A stretch of 64,000 bases of DNA. Source: Flavobacteriales bacterium (GTDB taxonomy: Bacteria; Bacteroidota; Bacteroidia; Flavobacteriales_F; PHOS-HE28). Below are positions 18,090 to 26,994 of the stretch, piece by piece. Each line of letters begins with the position of its first letter. Within the stretch, counting starts at the first letter, position 1. The stretch spans positions 1-64,000 of the forward strand of contig JADJCS010000010.1 of NCBI GenBank assembly GCA_016703105.1, in the 5' to 3' direction. The position numbers and the translations under genes are program-made. The notes beneath the pieces are model-generated. The model was not told the DNA's origin and searched no databases. It was given only the letters and a program-made list of their open reading frames with translations.

Positions 18090-19142
18090 ATGACAACTCC
18101 CCGCATCCGCCCGCTGAACAGGGTCCTGATCGTGATCGCCGCGCTCGCGCTGGGTGCATTGCTCGTCGTGCCCATCTGGCGCATCGACCTGATGGCCCCG
18201 CAGTATCCGGAAGGCCTGTACCTGCAGATCTTCCACGATCGCTTTTCCGGCGATGTGCAGAAGATCAACGGCCTCAACCACTACATCGGCATGGCCATCA
18301 TCGAGGATGCGATGTTCCCGGAGTTCGCCATCATGCGGTACGCGTTCTACCTGCTCATCGGATGGGGTGTGATCGCCGCGGCCATCGGCCGGAACGGAGC
18401 GTTGTTCACCTGGCTCATCGGTTTGTTCGCTTTCGTGATCTGGGCCATGTGGGACATGTACGCCTGGGGCTACAAATACGGGCACGATCTGGACCCGCAC
18501 GCCGCCATCAAGGTGGAGGGGATGGCCTACCAACCGCCGCTGTTCGGTCACAAGACACTGCTGAACTTCGATGCATGGTCGCTGCCCGATACGGGTGGGT
18601 GGGTGCTCTTCGGAGTGATCTCACTGGCCTGCATCATCTGGTTCGTGGAGTGGCGCTGGCCGAAGCGCCAAGCCGATCCATCCGGGCCTTCGCCGATGAG
18701 CATCTCTGCGGTCGCGATGGTCTGTGCGCTGTTCCTGGCCTCCTGTGGCACTTCGGAGAAGCCGGTGATCGCCTTCGGCAAGGTGGAGTGCGAATACTGC
18801 CGGATGAACGTGATGGACCCGCAGTTCGCCGCCGCGATCGTGACCCGGAAGGGCCGCACCTATGCGTTCGATTCACCGGAATGCATGGTGCAGCATGTGG
18901 CGGAGGGGCGTGTGGCGGAGGACCAGGTGGCCGCCTGGTGGGTGTGCGATCACGCGCATGAAGGGGTGCTCATCGATGCGACCTCGGCCCACTACCTGCG
19001 ATCGCCGGACCTCCATAGCCCCATGAACGGCAATGTGGCCGCCTTTGCGACAGAGGACGACCGGTCCGCCGCTTCGGGTCGGTTCACCGGTGAACCATTG
19101 GACTGGACGCAGGCACGAAAGCGATTGACCGGACAAGAATGA
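18090..19142 (+). CDS. nosL: Fusion of nos-cluster membrane protein with NosL copper chaperone
   Basis: 350 residues from 18090 (MTTPRIRPLNRV). Residues 1-200 form a membrane domain with about five helices (for example RVLIVIAALALGALLVVPIW and LIGLFAFVIWAMWDMYAWGY), of the type that sits between nosZ and nosL in Bacteroidota. Residues 203-350 are NosL: a lipoprotein-like leader (FLASC) and the Cu(I) motif CEYCRMNVMDPQFAAAI. An internal ATG at 18696 would start a separate NosL with its own lipobox, so this could be a true fusion or two genes joined by a lost stop or frame error. Role: copper delivery to NosZ. Overlaps nosD by four bases. Confidence 0.85.
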   Translation: MTTPRIRPLNRVLIVIAALALGALLVVPIWRIDLMAPQYPEGLYLQIFHDRFSGDVQKINGLNHYIGMAIIEDAMFPEFAIMRYAFYLLIGWGVIAAAIGRNGALFTWLIGLFAFVIWAMWDMYAWGYKYGHDLDPHAAIKVEGMAYQPPLFGHKTLLNFDAWSLPDTGGWVLFGVISLACIIWFVEWRWPKRQADPSGPSPMSISAVAMVCALFLASCGTSEKPVIAFGKVECEYCRMNVMDPQFAAAIVTRKGRTYAFDSPECMVQHVAEGRVAEDQVAAWWVCDHAHEGVLIDATSAHYLRSPDLHSPMNGNVAAFATEDDRSAASGRFTGEPLDWTQARKRLTGQE

Positions 19143-20416
19143 GGCTAGCGGCCGCTTTGACCATCATCGTGCTTGCTGCGCAGGGCAACGTGCTTGCGGG
19201 TATCTGCGTGGTGGGCCCACAGGCCACGCGCACCATCCAGGAAGCCCTTGCCAAGACCGCCGACTGTGACACGGTGCTGGTGCAAGCGGGACATTACCGC
19301 GACGGCACCATCACCATCGCGCGTCCGGTGGTGCTTCTGGGAGAGGGATGGCCAATCATCGATGGGGAAGGGGTGGGTGAAGTGGTGCTGGTGAAGTCCG
19401 CGCATGTCACCATCGCCGGATTCGTGGTACGCGGCACCGCCATCAGCCACGTGAACGACAACGCCGCGATCAAGTGCATCAGCGTCACCGATGTGGTGAT
19501 CCGGAACAATCGTGTGGAGCGCAGCTTCTTCGGCATTTACCTGAGCAGCGTGGACCGCGCCATCTTGGAGGGGAACCGCGTGATCGGCGATCCCGGCACG
19601 GAGGAGAACCGCAGGGCGAACGGTATCCACCTGTGGAAGTGCGCGCACGTCAACGTAACGGGTAACCGGGTGGAGCACCACCGGGACGGCATCTACCTGG
19701 AGTTCGTCACCGACTCCCGCATCACGTACGACACCACGGCCTTCAACATGCGCTATGGGCTGCACTTCATGTTCAGCCATCGGGATAGCTACACGCACAA
19801 CCTCTTCCATGATAACGGTGCGGGCGTGGCCGTGATGTTCACGCGGGATGTGGTGATGACCGACAATCGTTTCCTGCGGAACCGGGGCGCCAGTGCGTAC
19901 GGCCTTCTGCTGAAGGAGATCAACGACGCACGGATCGAGCGCAACACATTCGCGGAGAACACCGTGGGCATCCTGATGGACGGGTGCAACCGGGCGACGG
20001 TCCATGCGAACGCGTTCAGCAACAATGGATGGGCCGTGCGCCTCTTCGCCAACAGCACCGATGCGGTGTTCGAAGGCAATACCTTCACGGGCAACACTTT
20101 CGATGTCACCACAAACGGCGATCTGGTGCTGAGCGTGCTGAAGGGCAACTACTGGGACCGCTACCGGGGCTAGGATCTGGATCGTGATGGCAAAGGCGAT
20201 GTGCCTTACCGGCCCTTCGGGCTTTTCGCATTGGTCACCGAGCGTATGCCGTACGCCATGGTGTTGTCCCGCAGCCTCATGGTGCAGTTGCTCGATCAGA
20301 GCGAACGTCTGTTGCCTTCGCTCACGCCGAAGTCATTGGAGGACCTTTCGCCCTTGATGCACCCGCCCGCCGCCGCCGCGGCAGGCGGTCCACACGTTTC
20401 ACTATTGACACGCTAA
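19139..20416 (+). pseudogene. nosD: NosD, interrupted by one in-frame TAG
   Basis: Periplasmic right-handed beta-helix protein needed to mature NosZ copper sites. Signal peptide (AAALTIIVLAAQGNVLA), then many beta-helix coils (GFVVRGTAISHVNDNAAIKC, NTFAENTVGILMDGCN and similar). The frame stops at TAG 20171-20173 in NYWDRYRG-stop-DLDRDGKGDVPYRP, where NosD proteins have Tyr, and continues in frame to TAA at 20414-20416, adding the usual C-terminal part. One C-to-G change in TAC explains it. With repair the protein is 425 residues. Overlaps the NosL fusion by four bases; nosF follows 10 bases later. Confidence 0.9.
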
Positions 20417-20426
20417 AGCGGCTACG

Positions 20427-21164
20427 ATGGATAGGGTCGTGTTCGAAGGGGTGGGCAAACGCTACGGCAAGCAGTGGGCGTTGCGCGGCGTGAACGCGCG
20501 CTTCGCACCGGGCGAGGTGGTGATGGTGATCGGACCGAACGGATCGGGCAAGACCACCTTGATCAAATGCCTGCTCGGCTTGGTGCGGACCACGGAAGGG
20601 GCGATCCAGGTGAACGGGATGGAAGTGGGCACCGATCCGGAGTACCGGCGGGCCATCGGCTATATGCCCCAGCTGGCGGAGTTCCCACGCGAGCTCACCG
20701 TCGATCAGCTCCTGCGTATGATGAACGACATCCGCAATGCCCGGTCCGGAAGCACCGATGACCGGTTGATCGAGGCGCTCGGCCTGGAAGCCTTGTTGGA
20801 CAAGCGCATCGGAACGCTGAGCGGGGGTATGCGGCAGAAAGTGAGCGCGGTGCTCGCATTCCGTTACCGGCCTTCGGTGCTCGTCCTGGATGAACCTACT
20901 GCGGGGCTCGATCCGGTGAGCGCCCGCACCCTGCTCGAGGCGGTGAGCGAAGCGCGCCGCAATGGTGCCACGGTGCTCATCACCTCGCATATCATGGAGG
21001 AGGTGCAACAGCTCGGGGATCGGCTGGCCTATCTGCAGGATGGTCGTTTGCGGGTGTTGTTGGCGCCGGAGGTCCTCCTGGAGGTGACCCGCGAAAGCAG
21101 TTTATCGAGAGCATTGCCCAAGTACCTGGACCAGCTTCCCCCCAGCCATGTGGAAAGTATGTAA
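20427..21164 (+). CDS. nosF: NosF, ABC-transporter ATPase
   Basis: 245-residue ATPase of the NosDFY system that matures nitrous oxide reductase. Walker A GPNGSGKTT (about residues 36-44), signature LSGGMRQK, Walker B VLVLDEPTAGLD and H-loop ITSHIMEE are intact. It overlaps nosY by 17 bases and follows nosD closely, so translation is coupled. It acts on the cytoplasmic face of the NosY permease. Confidence 0.95.
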   Translation: MDRVVFEGVGKRYGKQWALRGVNARFAPGEVVMVIGPNGSGKTTLIKCLLGLVRTTEGAIQVNGMEVGTDPEYRRAIGYMPQLAEFPRELTVDQLLRMMNDIRNARSGSTDDRLIEALGLEALLDKRIGTLSGGMRQKVSAVLAFRYRPSVLVLDEPTAGLDPVSARTLLEAVSEARRNGATVLITSHIMEEVQQLGDRLAYLQDGRLRVLLAPEVLLEVTRESSLSRALPKYLDQLPPSHVESM

Positions 21165-21915
21165 GTACACCCTGATCGATCTGGCACGGAACCGTTTCGC
21201 GCTGGGCTATGCCGCATTGCTGCTCGTGGTCTCCGTCGGCCTCTTCCAGCTGGAGGGGGATCCCACCAAGGCCCTCATCAGCCTCACCCAGGTGGCCCTG
21301 GCCTTGGTGCCGCTGCTCGCCTTGGTGTTCACCATCATCTACTACTACAACCAGTACGAATTCACGGTGCTTCTGGCCGTGCAGCCTTTGCGCCGCCGAA
21401 GCATCGTGCTCGCGCAGTGGGCGGCCATCAACATCGCCATGCTCGTTGCCTTCCTCTTCGGCATCGGAATGCCGGTGCTGGTGTACTCCCCGGATGCGGC
21501 GGGTTGGACCTTGTTGCTCACCGGAGCGGCCCTCACCGCGGTGTTCACCGCGATCGGGGCGTGGATCGCGGTGAGGAACAGGGACCGCGCACGCGGCGTG
21601 GGCATAGGTCTGGTGACCTGGGTGCTGATGGTGCTCGTGTACGATGCGCTGTTGCTGTGGATCATGTTCGCCTTCAGCGATCGGCCGATCGAACCCGTGA
21701 TCGTGCCACTGGCGGCGTTCAACCCGATCGACCTCGCACGGATCCTGGTGATGCTGCGGATCGACCTGGCCGCGTTGCTCGGATACACCGGGGCGGTCTA
21801 CCAGCAGTTCTTCGGTACGGCAGGGGGGATGCTCGTTGCCTTCCTCGCCTTGCTGTTGTGGGTGCTGCTGCCTTGCTGGCGTGCGGTGCGTGCGTTCCGG
21901 GTAAAGGACCTTTGA
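21148..21915 (+). CDS. nosY: NosY, ABC-transporter permease
   Basis: 255 residues with six predicted helices (starting WKVCKYTLIDLARNRFALGYAALLLVVSVGLF). It is the membrane partner of NosF in the NosDFY copper-site maturation system. The family feature TIIYYYNQYEFTVLLAVQPLRR, between helices 2 and 3, is present. The start ATG lies inside the nosF end. A CopD-like gene follows with no gap. Confidence 0.93.
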   Translation: MWKVCKYTLIDLARNRFALGYAALLLVVSVGLFQLEGDPTKALISLTQVALALVPLLALVFTIIYYYNQYEFTVLLAVQPLRRRSIVLAQWAAINIAMLVAFLFGIGMPVLVYSPDAAGWTLLLTGAALTAVFTAIGAWIAVRNRDRARGVGIGLVTWVLMVLVYDALLLWIMFAFSDRPIEPVIVPLAAFNPIDLARILVMLRIDLAALLGYTGAVYQQFFGTAGGMLVAFLALLLWVLLPCWRAVRAFRVKDL

Positions 21916-22350
21916 ATGGTCTTCCTTGTTCTTGTTCTGCATCTGTTGGGTGCCGCGGTTTGGGTGGGTGGCCACTTGGTGCTTTCGCTCACGGTGCTGC
22001 CCGGTGCGCTCCGCGACCGGGATCCTGGACCGGTTCTTCGGTTCGAGAAGCCCTTCGAACGGATCGGGATCCCTGCTCTAGTGGTTCAAGTGATCACCGG
22101 CTTGTGGTTGGCGGACCGCTATGTGCCGGGGATCCTGCCCGCGTTGGACTTCGCCGATCGCTTGCACACGATCGTGGCCATCAAACTCCTATTGCTCATC
22201 GCGACGGCGATCACGGGAGCGCATGCCCGGTTTTGGATCATCCCACGGCTCACGCCCCAGCGCATGCCGGCCCTTGCGGTGCATGTGACGGTCGTGACCA
22301 CCATGGCGGTCGCCCTTCTTGTGCTGGGGGTGTCGGTGAGATACCTCTAG
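21916..22350 (+). CDS. CopD-like small membrane protein at end of nos operon
   Basis: 144 residues with four helices. VFLVLVLHLLGAAVWVGGHLVLSLTVLPG contains the His and Trp pattern (LHLLGAAVWVGGHL) seen in CopD/DUF2214-like heme- or copper-binding membrane proteins, and His recurs in LHTIVAIK and AVHVTVVT. It begins directly after the nosY stop, so it belongs to the nos transcript. Possible role in copper or heme handling for NosZ; inferred. Confidence 0.72.
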   Translation: MVFLVLVLHLLGAAVWVGGHLVLSLTVLPGALRDRDPGPVLRFEKPFERIGIPALVVQVITGLWLADRYVPGILPALDFADRLHTIVAIKLLLLIATAITGAHARFWIIPRLTPQRMPALAVHVTVVTTMAVALLVLGVSVRYL

Positions 22351-22444
22351 CCGGGGATCCGATACGGCCGCCGAAGCTTCGTTCCGCAAACTGTCCGGGA
22401 TCACGCGATCACCTGACAAAGCTCATGTGCCGGTGACGATAAAA

Positions 22445-22460
22445 CGGACAATATTGTCCG
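22445..22460. promoter_or_regulatory. Perfect 16-bp palindrome upstream of fasciclin gene
   Basis: CGGACAATATTGTCCG reads the same on both strands, 24 bases before the fasciclin start. With no loop and no T-tract it suits a protein-binding operator better than a terminator. It shares its right half with 15394-15409 in the nos promoter. Confidence 0.5.
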
Positions 22461-22483
22461 CTGTAAGCCCAACCAGAACACCC

Positions 22484-23071
22484 ATGAGAACCATTTCAAG
22501 AAGTACTACTTGGTGCGCGGCGATCCTCGTGATCGCGGCTTTGAGCGCCTGCCAGACCGGCGAAGCTGGCACCGGAACGGCAGCCGCTGCCGCACCTGCT
22601 GAGGCGAGCGCCCCCGGAGGTGGGCAATCCATGGTGAAGGATGATCTATCGCAGAAGAACGTGGTGGGTGTGGCGGTCGGTTCTCCGGACCACAGCACCT
22701 TGGTGACCGCCGTGAAGGCTGCGGAACTGGTCGATGCGCTCAGCAATGCCGGTCCCTTCACGGTTTTCGCGCCCACCAACGCCGCGTTCGATGCGTTACC
22801 GGCCGGTACGGTGGAGGGATTATTGGAACCCGCGAAGAAGAGCGACCTGCAGGACGTGTTGCAATACCACGTCTTCGTGGGTGTGCTGAAGGCGGAAAGT
22901 CTCCGTGATGGCCAGACGCTGGGCATGGTGAACGGAAGCAACGCCAAGATATCCGTGAAGGACGGCAAGGTGATGATCAACGACGCCACCGTGGTGGCCA
23001 GTGTACCCGCCAGCAACGGGATCGTGCATGTGATCGATAAGGTGATACTGCCCCCCGCTCCGGCGCAGTGA
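22484..23071 (+). CDS. Fasciclin-domain lipoprotein
   Basis: 195 residues. Start 22484 (MRTISRSTTWCAAIL) gives a lipoprotein signal with lipobox ALSAC followed by a Gly/Ala/Thr linker. Residues 65-190 are one FAS1 domain with its two conserved blocks: GPFTVFAPTNAAFDALPAG and the H2 region KVMINDATVVASVPASNGIVHVIDKVILP. Such proteins are exported adhesion or envelope-associated factors; a specific role is unknown. It sits between nos and cco with its own palindrome upstream. Confidence 0.9.
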   Translation: MRTISRSTTWCAAILVIAALSACQTGEAGTGTAAAAAPAEASAPGGGQSMVKDDLSQKNVVGVAVGSPDHSTLVTAVKAAELVDALSNAGPFTVFAPTNAAFDALPAGTVEGLLEPAKKSDLQDVLQYHVFVGVLKAESLRDGQTLGMVNGSNAKISVKDGKVMINDATVVASVPASNGIVHVIDKVILPPAPAQ

Positions 23072-23182
23072 CAAGGCATCCACCTTGGGCCCTTCTTTCC
23101 GGGGGCCGGGTGAAAGTCGGCGAAGGCGTCCGCAAGGGCGCCTTTGCTGTTCCAGCCTGTTGTCCGGTCGAACCATGGGCAC

Positions 23183-23196
23183 CTGACGGAAGTCAG
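23183..23196. promoter_or_regulatory. Crp/Fnr-type palindrome upstream of cco operon
   Basis: CTGACGGAAGTCAG, a perfect 14-bp inverted repeat (TGAC-N4-GTCA), 74 bases before ccoS. A -7-like TGGATTTT at 23239 begins 49.5 bp from the centre, about two helical turns further than at the class II-like promoters in this window. Confidence 0.6.
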
Positions 23197-23269
23197 TTCC
23201 CGGTCTGACCAGCCTCAGTCCGCACCTCCCCGCATCGCTGGATTTTCGCAACGCAAACCCACGGAGCTG

Positions 23270-23464
23270 ATGAGCGTCATCTTCCTTCTGATCGCCGCAA
23301 GCACGCTGGTCGCCGGGATCTTCCTGGCGGCGTTCGTGTGGGCGGTGCGGAAAGGACAGTACGATGATGACCGGTCCCCCGCCGTGCGGATGCTGCATGA
23401 TCCTTCCGTGCCACAACCCCTTTCCAAGGCGGAAGGGACCCTACCCCTGAACGAAATCAAGTGA
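23270..23464 (+). CDS. ccoS: CcoS, cbb3 oxidase assembly protein
   Basis: 64 residues from 23270 (MSVIFLLIAASTLVAGIFLAAF...), the standard CcoS layout: one N-terminal helix followed by WAVRKGQYDDDRSPAVRML. CcoS is needed for insertion of cofactors into cbb3 oxidase. Upstream in-frame codons lack a plausible leader, so the short start is chosen. Four bases separate it from ccoNO; it heads the cco operon. Confidence 0.9.
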   Translation: MSVIFLLIAASTLVAGIFLAAFVWAVRKGQYDDDRSPAVRMLHDPSVPQPLSKAEGTLPLNEIK

Positions 23465-23468
23465 ACCG

Positions 23469-25601
23469 ATGATCGAGCGTTTCGAGTACGACAACCGCAT
23501 CGTTAAGAACTTCCTGTTCGTCACGATCCTCTGGGGTTTGGTGGGCATGCTGGTCGGCCTTACCGCCGCCTTGCAACTAGTCGTCCCGGGCATGAATTGG
23601 ACGGAGTACTTCACCTTCGGCCGGGTGCGGCCCCTGCACACGAACGCGGTGATCTTCGCCTTCGTGGGCAATGGCATATTCGCCGGGGCCTATTACAGTC
23701 TGCAGCGGCTACTGAAGACGCGCATGTTCAGCGATGCGCTGAGCAACATCCATTTCTGGGGCTGGCAACTGATCATCGTGGCGGCGGCGATCACGCTGCC
23801 GCTCGGCATGACCAGCGGCAAGGAGTACGCCGAGCTGGAATGGCCCATTGACATCGCGATCACCCTGGTGTGGGTGGTCTTTGGCATCAACATGTTCGGC
23901 ACCATCCTGAAGCGGCGCGAGCGGCATCTGTACGTGGCCATCTGGTTCTACATCGCCACCTGGGTCACCGTGGCCATGCTGCACATCGTGAACAGTATCG
24001 AGCTGCCGATCTCGATAACGAAGAGCTACAGCTGGTACGCGGGCGTTCAGGACGCACTGGTGCAATGGTGGTACGGGCATAACGCGGTGGCCTTCTTCCT
24101 CACCACGCCCTATCTGGGGTTGATGTACTACTTCCTGCCGAAGGCCGCCAACCGGCCGGTGTACAGCTACAAGCTCTCGATCATCCACTTCTGGGCGCTC
24201 ATCTTCCTCTACATCTGGGCGGGCCCGCACCACCTGTTGTACAGTGCGCTGCCGGATTGGGCACAATCGCTCGGGACGGTGTTCAGCATCATGCTCATCG
24301 CACCGAGCTGGGGCGGCATGCTGAACGGCTTGCTCACGCTCCGTGGCGCTTGGGACCGCGTGCGGGAGGATGCCGTACTGAAGTTCTTCGTCGTGGCGGT
24401 GACCTGCTACGGCATGGCCACGCTGGAAGGGCCCTTGTTGAGCCTGAAGAGCATCAACGCGATCGCGCACTATACCGATTGGATCGTGGCGCACGTGCAC
24501 ATTGGCGGTATCGGCTGGAACGGCTTCATGACCTTCGGCATGGTGTACTGGCTGGTGCCCCGCCTCTACGGCACCGAACTCTACTCGCAGAAGCTGGCGA
24601 ACATGCACTTCTGGCTGGGTACGCTGGGGATCATCTTCTATGCGGTGCCGCTGTACTTCGCCGGCTTCTTCCAAAGCCTCATGTGGAAACAGTTCACACC
24701 GGACGGCTTCCTGGTGTACCCGAACTTCCTGGATACGCTGCTCCAGATCAAGACCGCGTACTGGTTGCGCGCATTGGGCGGGACCATCTACATCGTGGGC
24801 GTGTGCATCATGATCTACAACATCTGGCGCACCGTGAAGGCCGGTAGGCTGGTCGCGAACGAAGCGGCCGAAGCACCTCCGCTGGAGAACGTGTCGGTGA
24901 CCAGCGAGAGCGGTCATTGGCACCGCTGGATCGAGCGTCGTCCCATCCAGATGCTCGTGTTAAGCCTGGTGGTGGTGGCCATCGGCGGGTTGTTGGAGCT
25001 CGTCCCCACCTTCCTGGTGAAGAGCAACATACCCACCATCAGCAGTGTGAAGCCATACACACCCTTGGAACTGCATGGCCGGGATATCTACGTCCGGGAG
25101 GGATGCTACACCTGCCACAGCCAGATGGTGCGCCCCTTCCGAAGTGAAACGGAACGCTATGGGGAATACGCGAAGGCCGGCGAGTTCGTCTATGACCATC
25201 CGTTCCAGTGGGGCAGCAAGCGTACGGGCCCCGACCTGCTCCGTGTGGGAGGGAAGTATCCCAATAGCTGGCACTACTACCACATGTGGGATCCCACGAG
25301 CATGAGCCCGGGTTCCCTCATGCCCGCCTACCCGCACCTCTTTGAGGATGCGTTGGACACGTCCGTGACCTCCAAGAAGATCGATGCGATGATCACGATG
25401 GGCGTACCTTATGCCAAGGACTTCCCTGCCAAGGCGAACGCCGATCTCCAGGCGCAGAGCCAGGCCATTGTCGCGGATCTGAAGAAGGCGGGGGTGGAAG
25501 CGATGAGCGACCGGGAGATCATCGCCGTGATCGCCTACCTGCAACGCGTGGGTACCGATATCAAGGCCAAGGCACCGGCTGGAGTTGCCGCCCAACCCTG
25601 A
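23469..25601 (+). CDS. ccoNO: cbb3 cytochrome c oxidase subunit I/II fusion (CcoNO)
   Basis: 710 residues. CcoN (about 1-480): twelve helices holding the low-spin heme and the heme-CuB centre, with His in VRPLHTNAVIF, WWYGHNAVAFF, GPHHLLYS and IVAHVHIGGIGWNG. CcoO (about 500-710): one membrane anchor and a single heme c site GCYTCHSQMVRPF. The two subunits are encoded as one chain, a form common in Bacteroidota. The enzyme reduces O2 with high affinity and pumps protons. No frame problem. Confidence 0.96.
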   Translation: MIERFEYDNRIVKNFLFVTILWGLVGMLVGLTAALQLVVPGMNWTEYFTFGRVRPLHTNAVIFAFVGNGIFAGAYYSLQRLLKTRMFSDALSNIHFWGWQLIIVAAAITLPLGMTSGKEYAELEWPIDIAITLVWVVFGINMFGTILKRRERHLYVAIWFYIATWVTVAMLHIVNSIELPISITKSYSWYAGVQDALVQWWYGHNAVAFFLTTPYLGLMYYFLPKAANRPVYSYKLSIIHFWALIFLYIWAGPHHLLYSALPDWAQSLGTVFSIMLIAPSWGGMLNGLLTLRGAWDRVREDAVLKFFVVAVTCYGMATLEGPLLSLKSINAIAHYTDWIVAHVHIGGIGWNGFMTFGMVYWLVPRLYGTELYSQKLANMHFWLGTLGIIFYAVPLYFAGFFQSLMWKQFTPDGFLVYPNFLDTLLQIKTAYWLRALGGTIYIVGVCIMIYNIWRTVKAGRLVANEAAEAPPLENVSVTSESGHWHRWIERRPIQMLVLSLVVVAIGGLLELVPTFLVKSNIPTISSVKPYTPLELHGRDIYVREGCYTCHSQMVRPFRSETERYGEYAKAGEFVYDHPFQWGSKRTGPDLLRVGGKYPNSWHYYHMWDPTSMSPGSLMPAYPHLFEDALDTSVTSKKIDAMITMGVPYAKDFPAKANADLQAQSQAIVADLKKAGVEAMSDREIIAVIAYLQRVGTDIKAKAPAGVAAQP

Positions 25602-25606
25602 TCGCG

Positions 25607-25810
25607 ATGCTGAAGTTCATCAAGCACCACTTGGACACCATCGCCGGGGTCGGTATCTACCCGGTGATCTCCTTCGTGATCTTCTTCAGCTTCTTCCTGC
25701 TGATGCTTTTCTGGTTGAGGAGAGTGGGTAGTGCGCACGTCGATCATATGGCGGCACTGCCCCTTTCCGACGAGATCAACACCAATGACACCGCTTACCA
25801 TGCGCATTGA
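25607..25810 (+). CDS. ccoQ: CcoQ, cbb3 oxidase small subunit
   Basis: 67 residues, one membrane helix (IYPVISFVIFFSFFLLMLFWL) and a short charged tail, as in CcoQ/FixQ, which stabilises the CcoNOP complex. Begins five bases after ccoNO and overlaps ccoP by 11 bases. Confidence 0.85.
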   Translation: MLKFIKHHLDTIAGVGIYPVISFVIFFSFFLLMLFWLRRVGSAHVDHMAALPLSDEINTNDTAYHAH

Positions 25811-26993
25811 TACATCCATCGCTACACGTGCGATCCTGGTCCTGTCCTTCGCGGTCCTGTGCGGACCCCTGCTGGCACAAGGCAACGCACCGACCGGCAC
25901 CCTATCGGAGCCGCTCTTCAACGTGGACATGGGCGTGGTCTATGCGCTCCTGGCGCTCGCGCTGGTGCAAGTGATCTTCATCTTCTCGCTTTCCGGCATC
26001 ATGCGCACGATGAGCGGCCCGAGCACATGGACGAAGCGAGGGGCGAGCAGTGGATCGCGTATGAAGGTGTTGGTCCCGCTGTTCCTCTTTGCCACGACCA
26101 CTGCGAACGCCCAGGCGTACGAGGGCGATGGGGGCACCGTGAGCAACTACGTTCTCTTCTGGTGGTTGATCGCCGTGAACGTGGTGCTCTTCGTCATGCT
26201 TCTCGCACAAGTGAACCTTTTGCGCGGATTGACGAAGGTGGTGACCGGTGTCGACGAGGCGGCCGAACCGGAGCCCGCCCCCGCAGGGCCGACTTGGGAT
26301 CAGCGGTTGTTGGCACGCCTTACACGGCAGGTCTCCGCAGAGAAGGAAGAGGACATTCTGATGCACCACGAGTACGACGGCATCCGCGAATTGGACAATG
26401 TGCTCCCCCCTTGGTGGGTATGGCTGTTCTACGGTTCTATCATCTGGAGCGTGGTGTATTTGGTGAACGTACACGTCATCAACATATGGCCCGACCAGAA
26501 GACCGAATACAACAATGAGATGGTGCAGGCCAAGGCGGATGTGGCCGCGTACATGGCCACCCTTACCAACACCGTCGATGAGAACACGGTGGTGCTCAGT
26601 ACCGAGGCCGGCGTGCTCGCGAGCGGGCGTGCTGCCTTCACCCAGTACTGCACACCTTGCCACGGGGCAGACGGGGCGGGATCCGAGACATCCGTGGGGC
26701 CGAACCTTACCGATGCCCATTGGATCCATGGCGGCGGGGTGAAGAACGTGTTCTCCACCATCAAGTATGGTGTGCCGGAGAAAGGCATGATCAGTTGGAA
26801 GACGCAGTTGAAACCCGCCGAGATCGCCGCTTTGACCAGTTACATAATCAGCCTGCAGGGCACCGGGTCCGCCACCCAAAAGGCTCCCCAAGGCGAGCTT
26901 TGGACCGAGGGCGGCGCTCCGGTGGACACTTCCGCAACTGCGCCTGACAGTACCGCGGTCCGTGCGGATACAGCACGGCTGGCGGTGAATTGA
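25800..26993 (+). CDS. ccoP: CcoP, cbb3 oxidase cytochrome c subunit
   Basis: 397 residues from ATG 25800 (MRIDTSIATRAIL); an in-frame ATG at 25785 is the alternative. Extra N-terminal hydrophobic segments (residues 9-26, 44-60, 83-98, 113-135) precede the conserved CcoP helix PWWVWLFYGSIIWSVVYLVNVHV. One heme c site is visible, QYCTPCHGADGAG, with a distal Met in PEKGMISW; proteobacterial CcoP usually has two. The single heme and long N-terminus match the Bacteroidota form. It passes electrons to CcoO/N. Confidence 0.92.
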   Translation: MRIDTSIATRAILVLSFAVLCGPLLAQGNAPTGTLSEPLFNVDMGVVYALLALALVQVIFIFSLSGIMRTMSGPSTWTKRGASSGSRMKVLVPLFLFATTTANAQAYEGDGGTVSNYVLFWWLIAVNVVLFVMLLAQVNLLRGLTKVVTGVDEAAEPEPAPAGPTWDQRLLARLTRQVSAEKEEDILMHHEYDGIRELDNVLPPWWVWLFYGSIIWSVVYLVNVHVINIWPDQKTEYNNEMVQAKADVAAYMATLTNTVDENTVVLSTEAGVLASGRAAFTQYCTPCHGADGAGSETSVGPNLTDAHWIHGGGVKNVFSTIKYGVPEKGMISWKTQLKPAEIAALTSYIISLQGTGSATQKAPQGELWTEGGAPVDTSATAPDSTAVRADTARLAVN

Positions 26994-26994
26994 A

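Noticed and set aside
16505..18277. 590-codon minus-strand open frame opposite nosZ
   Set aside because: Composition is that of an antisense shadow; nosZ on the plus strand has all its motifs.
22413..22426. CTGACAAAGCTCAT as a Crp/Fnr-type site for the fasciclin gene
   Set aside because: One arm is mismatched and the sequence at 29.5 bp (CAATATTG) is a poor -7 box that belongs to the 22445 palindrome.
23123..23146. AAGGCG...CGCCTT as a terminator after the fasciclin gene
   Set aside because: The stem is only six pairs and no T-tract follows; too weak to call.
25800..26993. Missing second heme in CcoP as a defect
   Set aside because: A single CxxCH is usual for the Bacteroidota form of CcoP, so this is not treated as a truncation.
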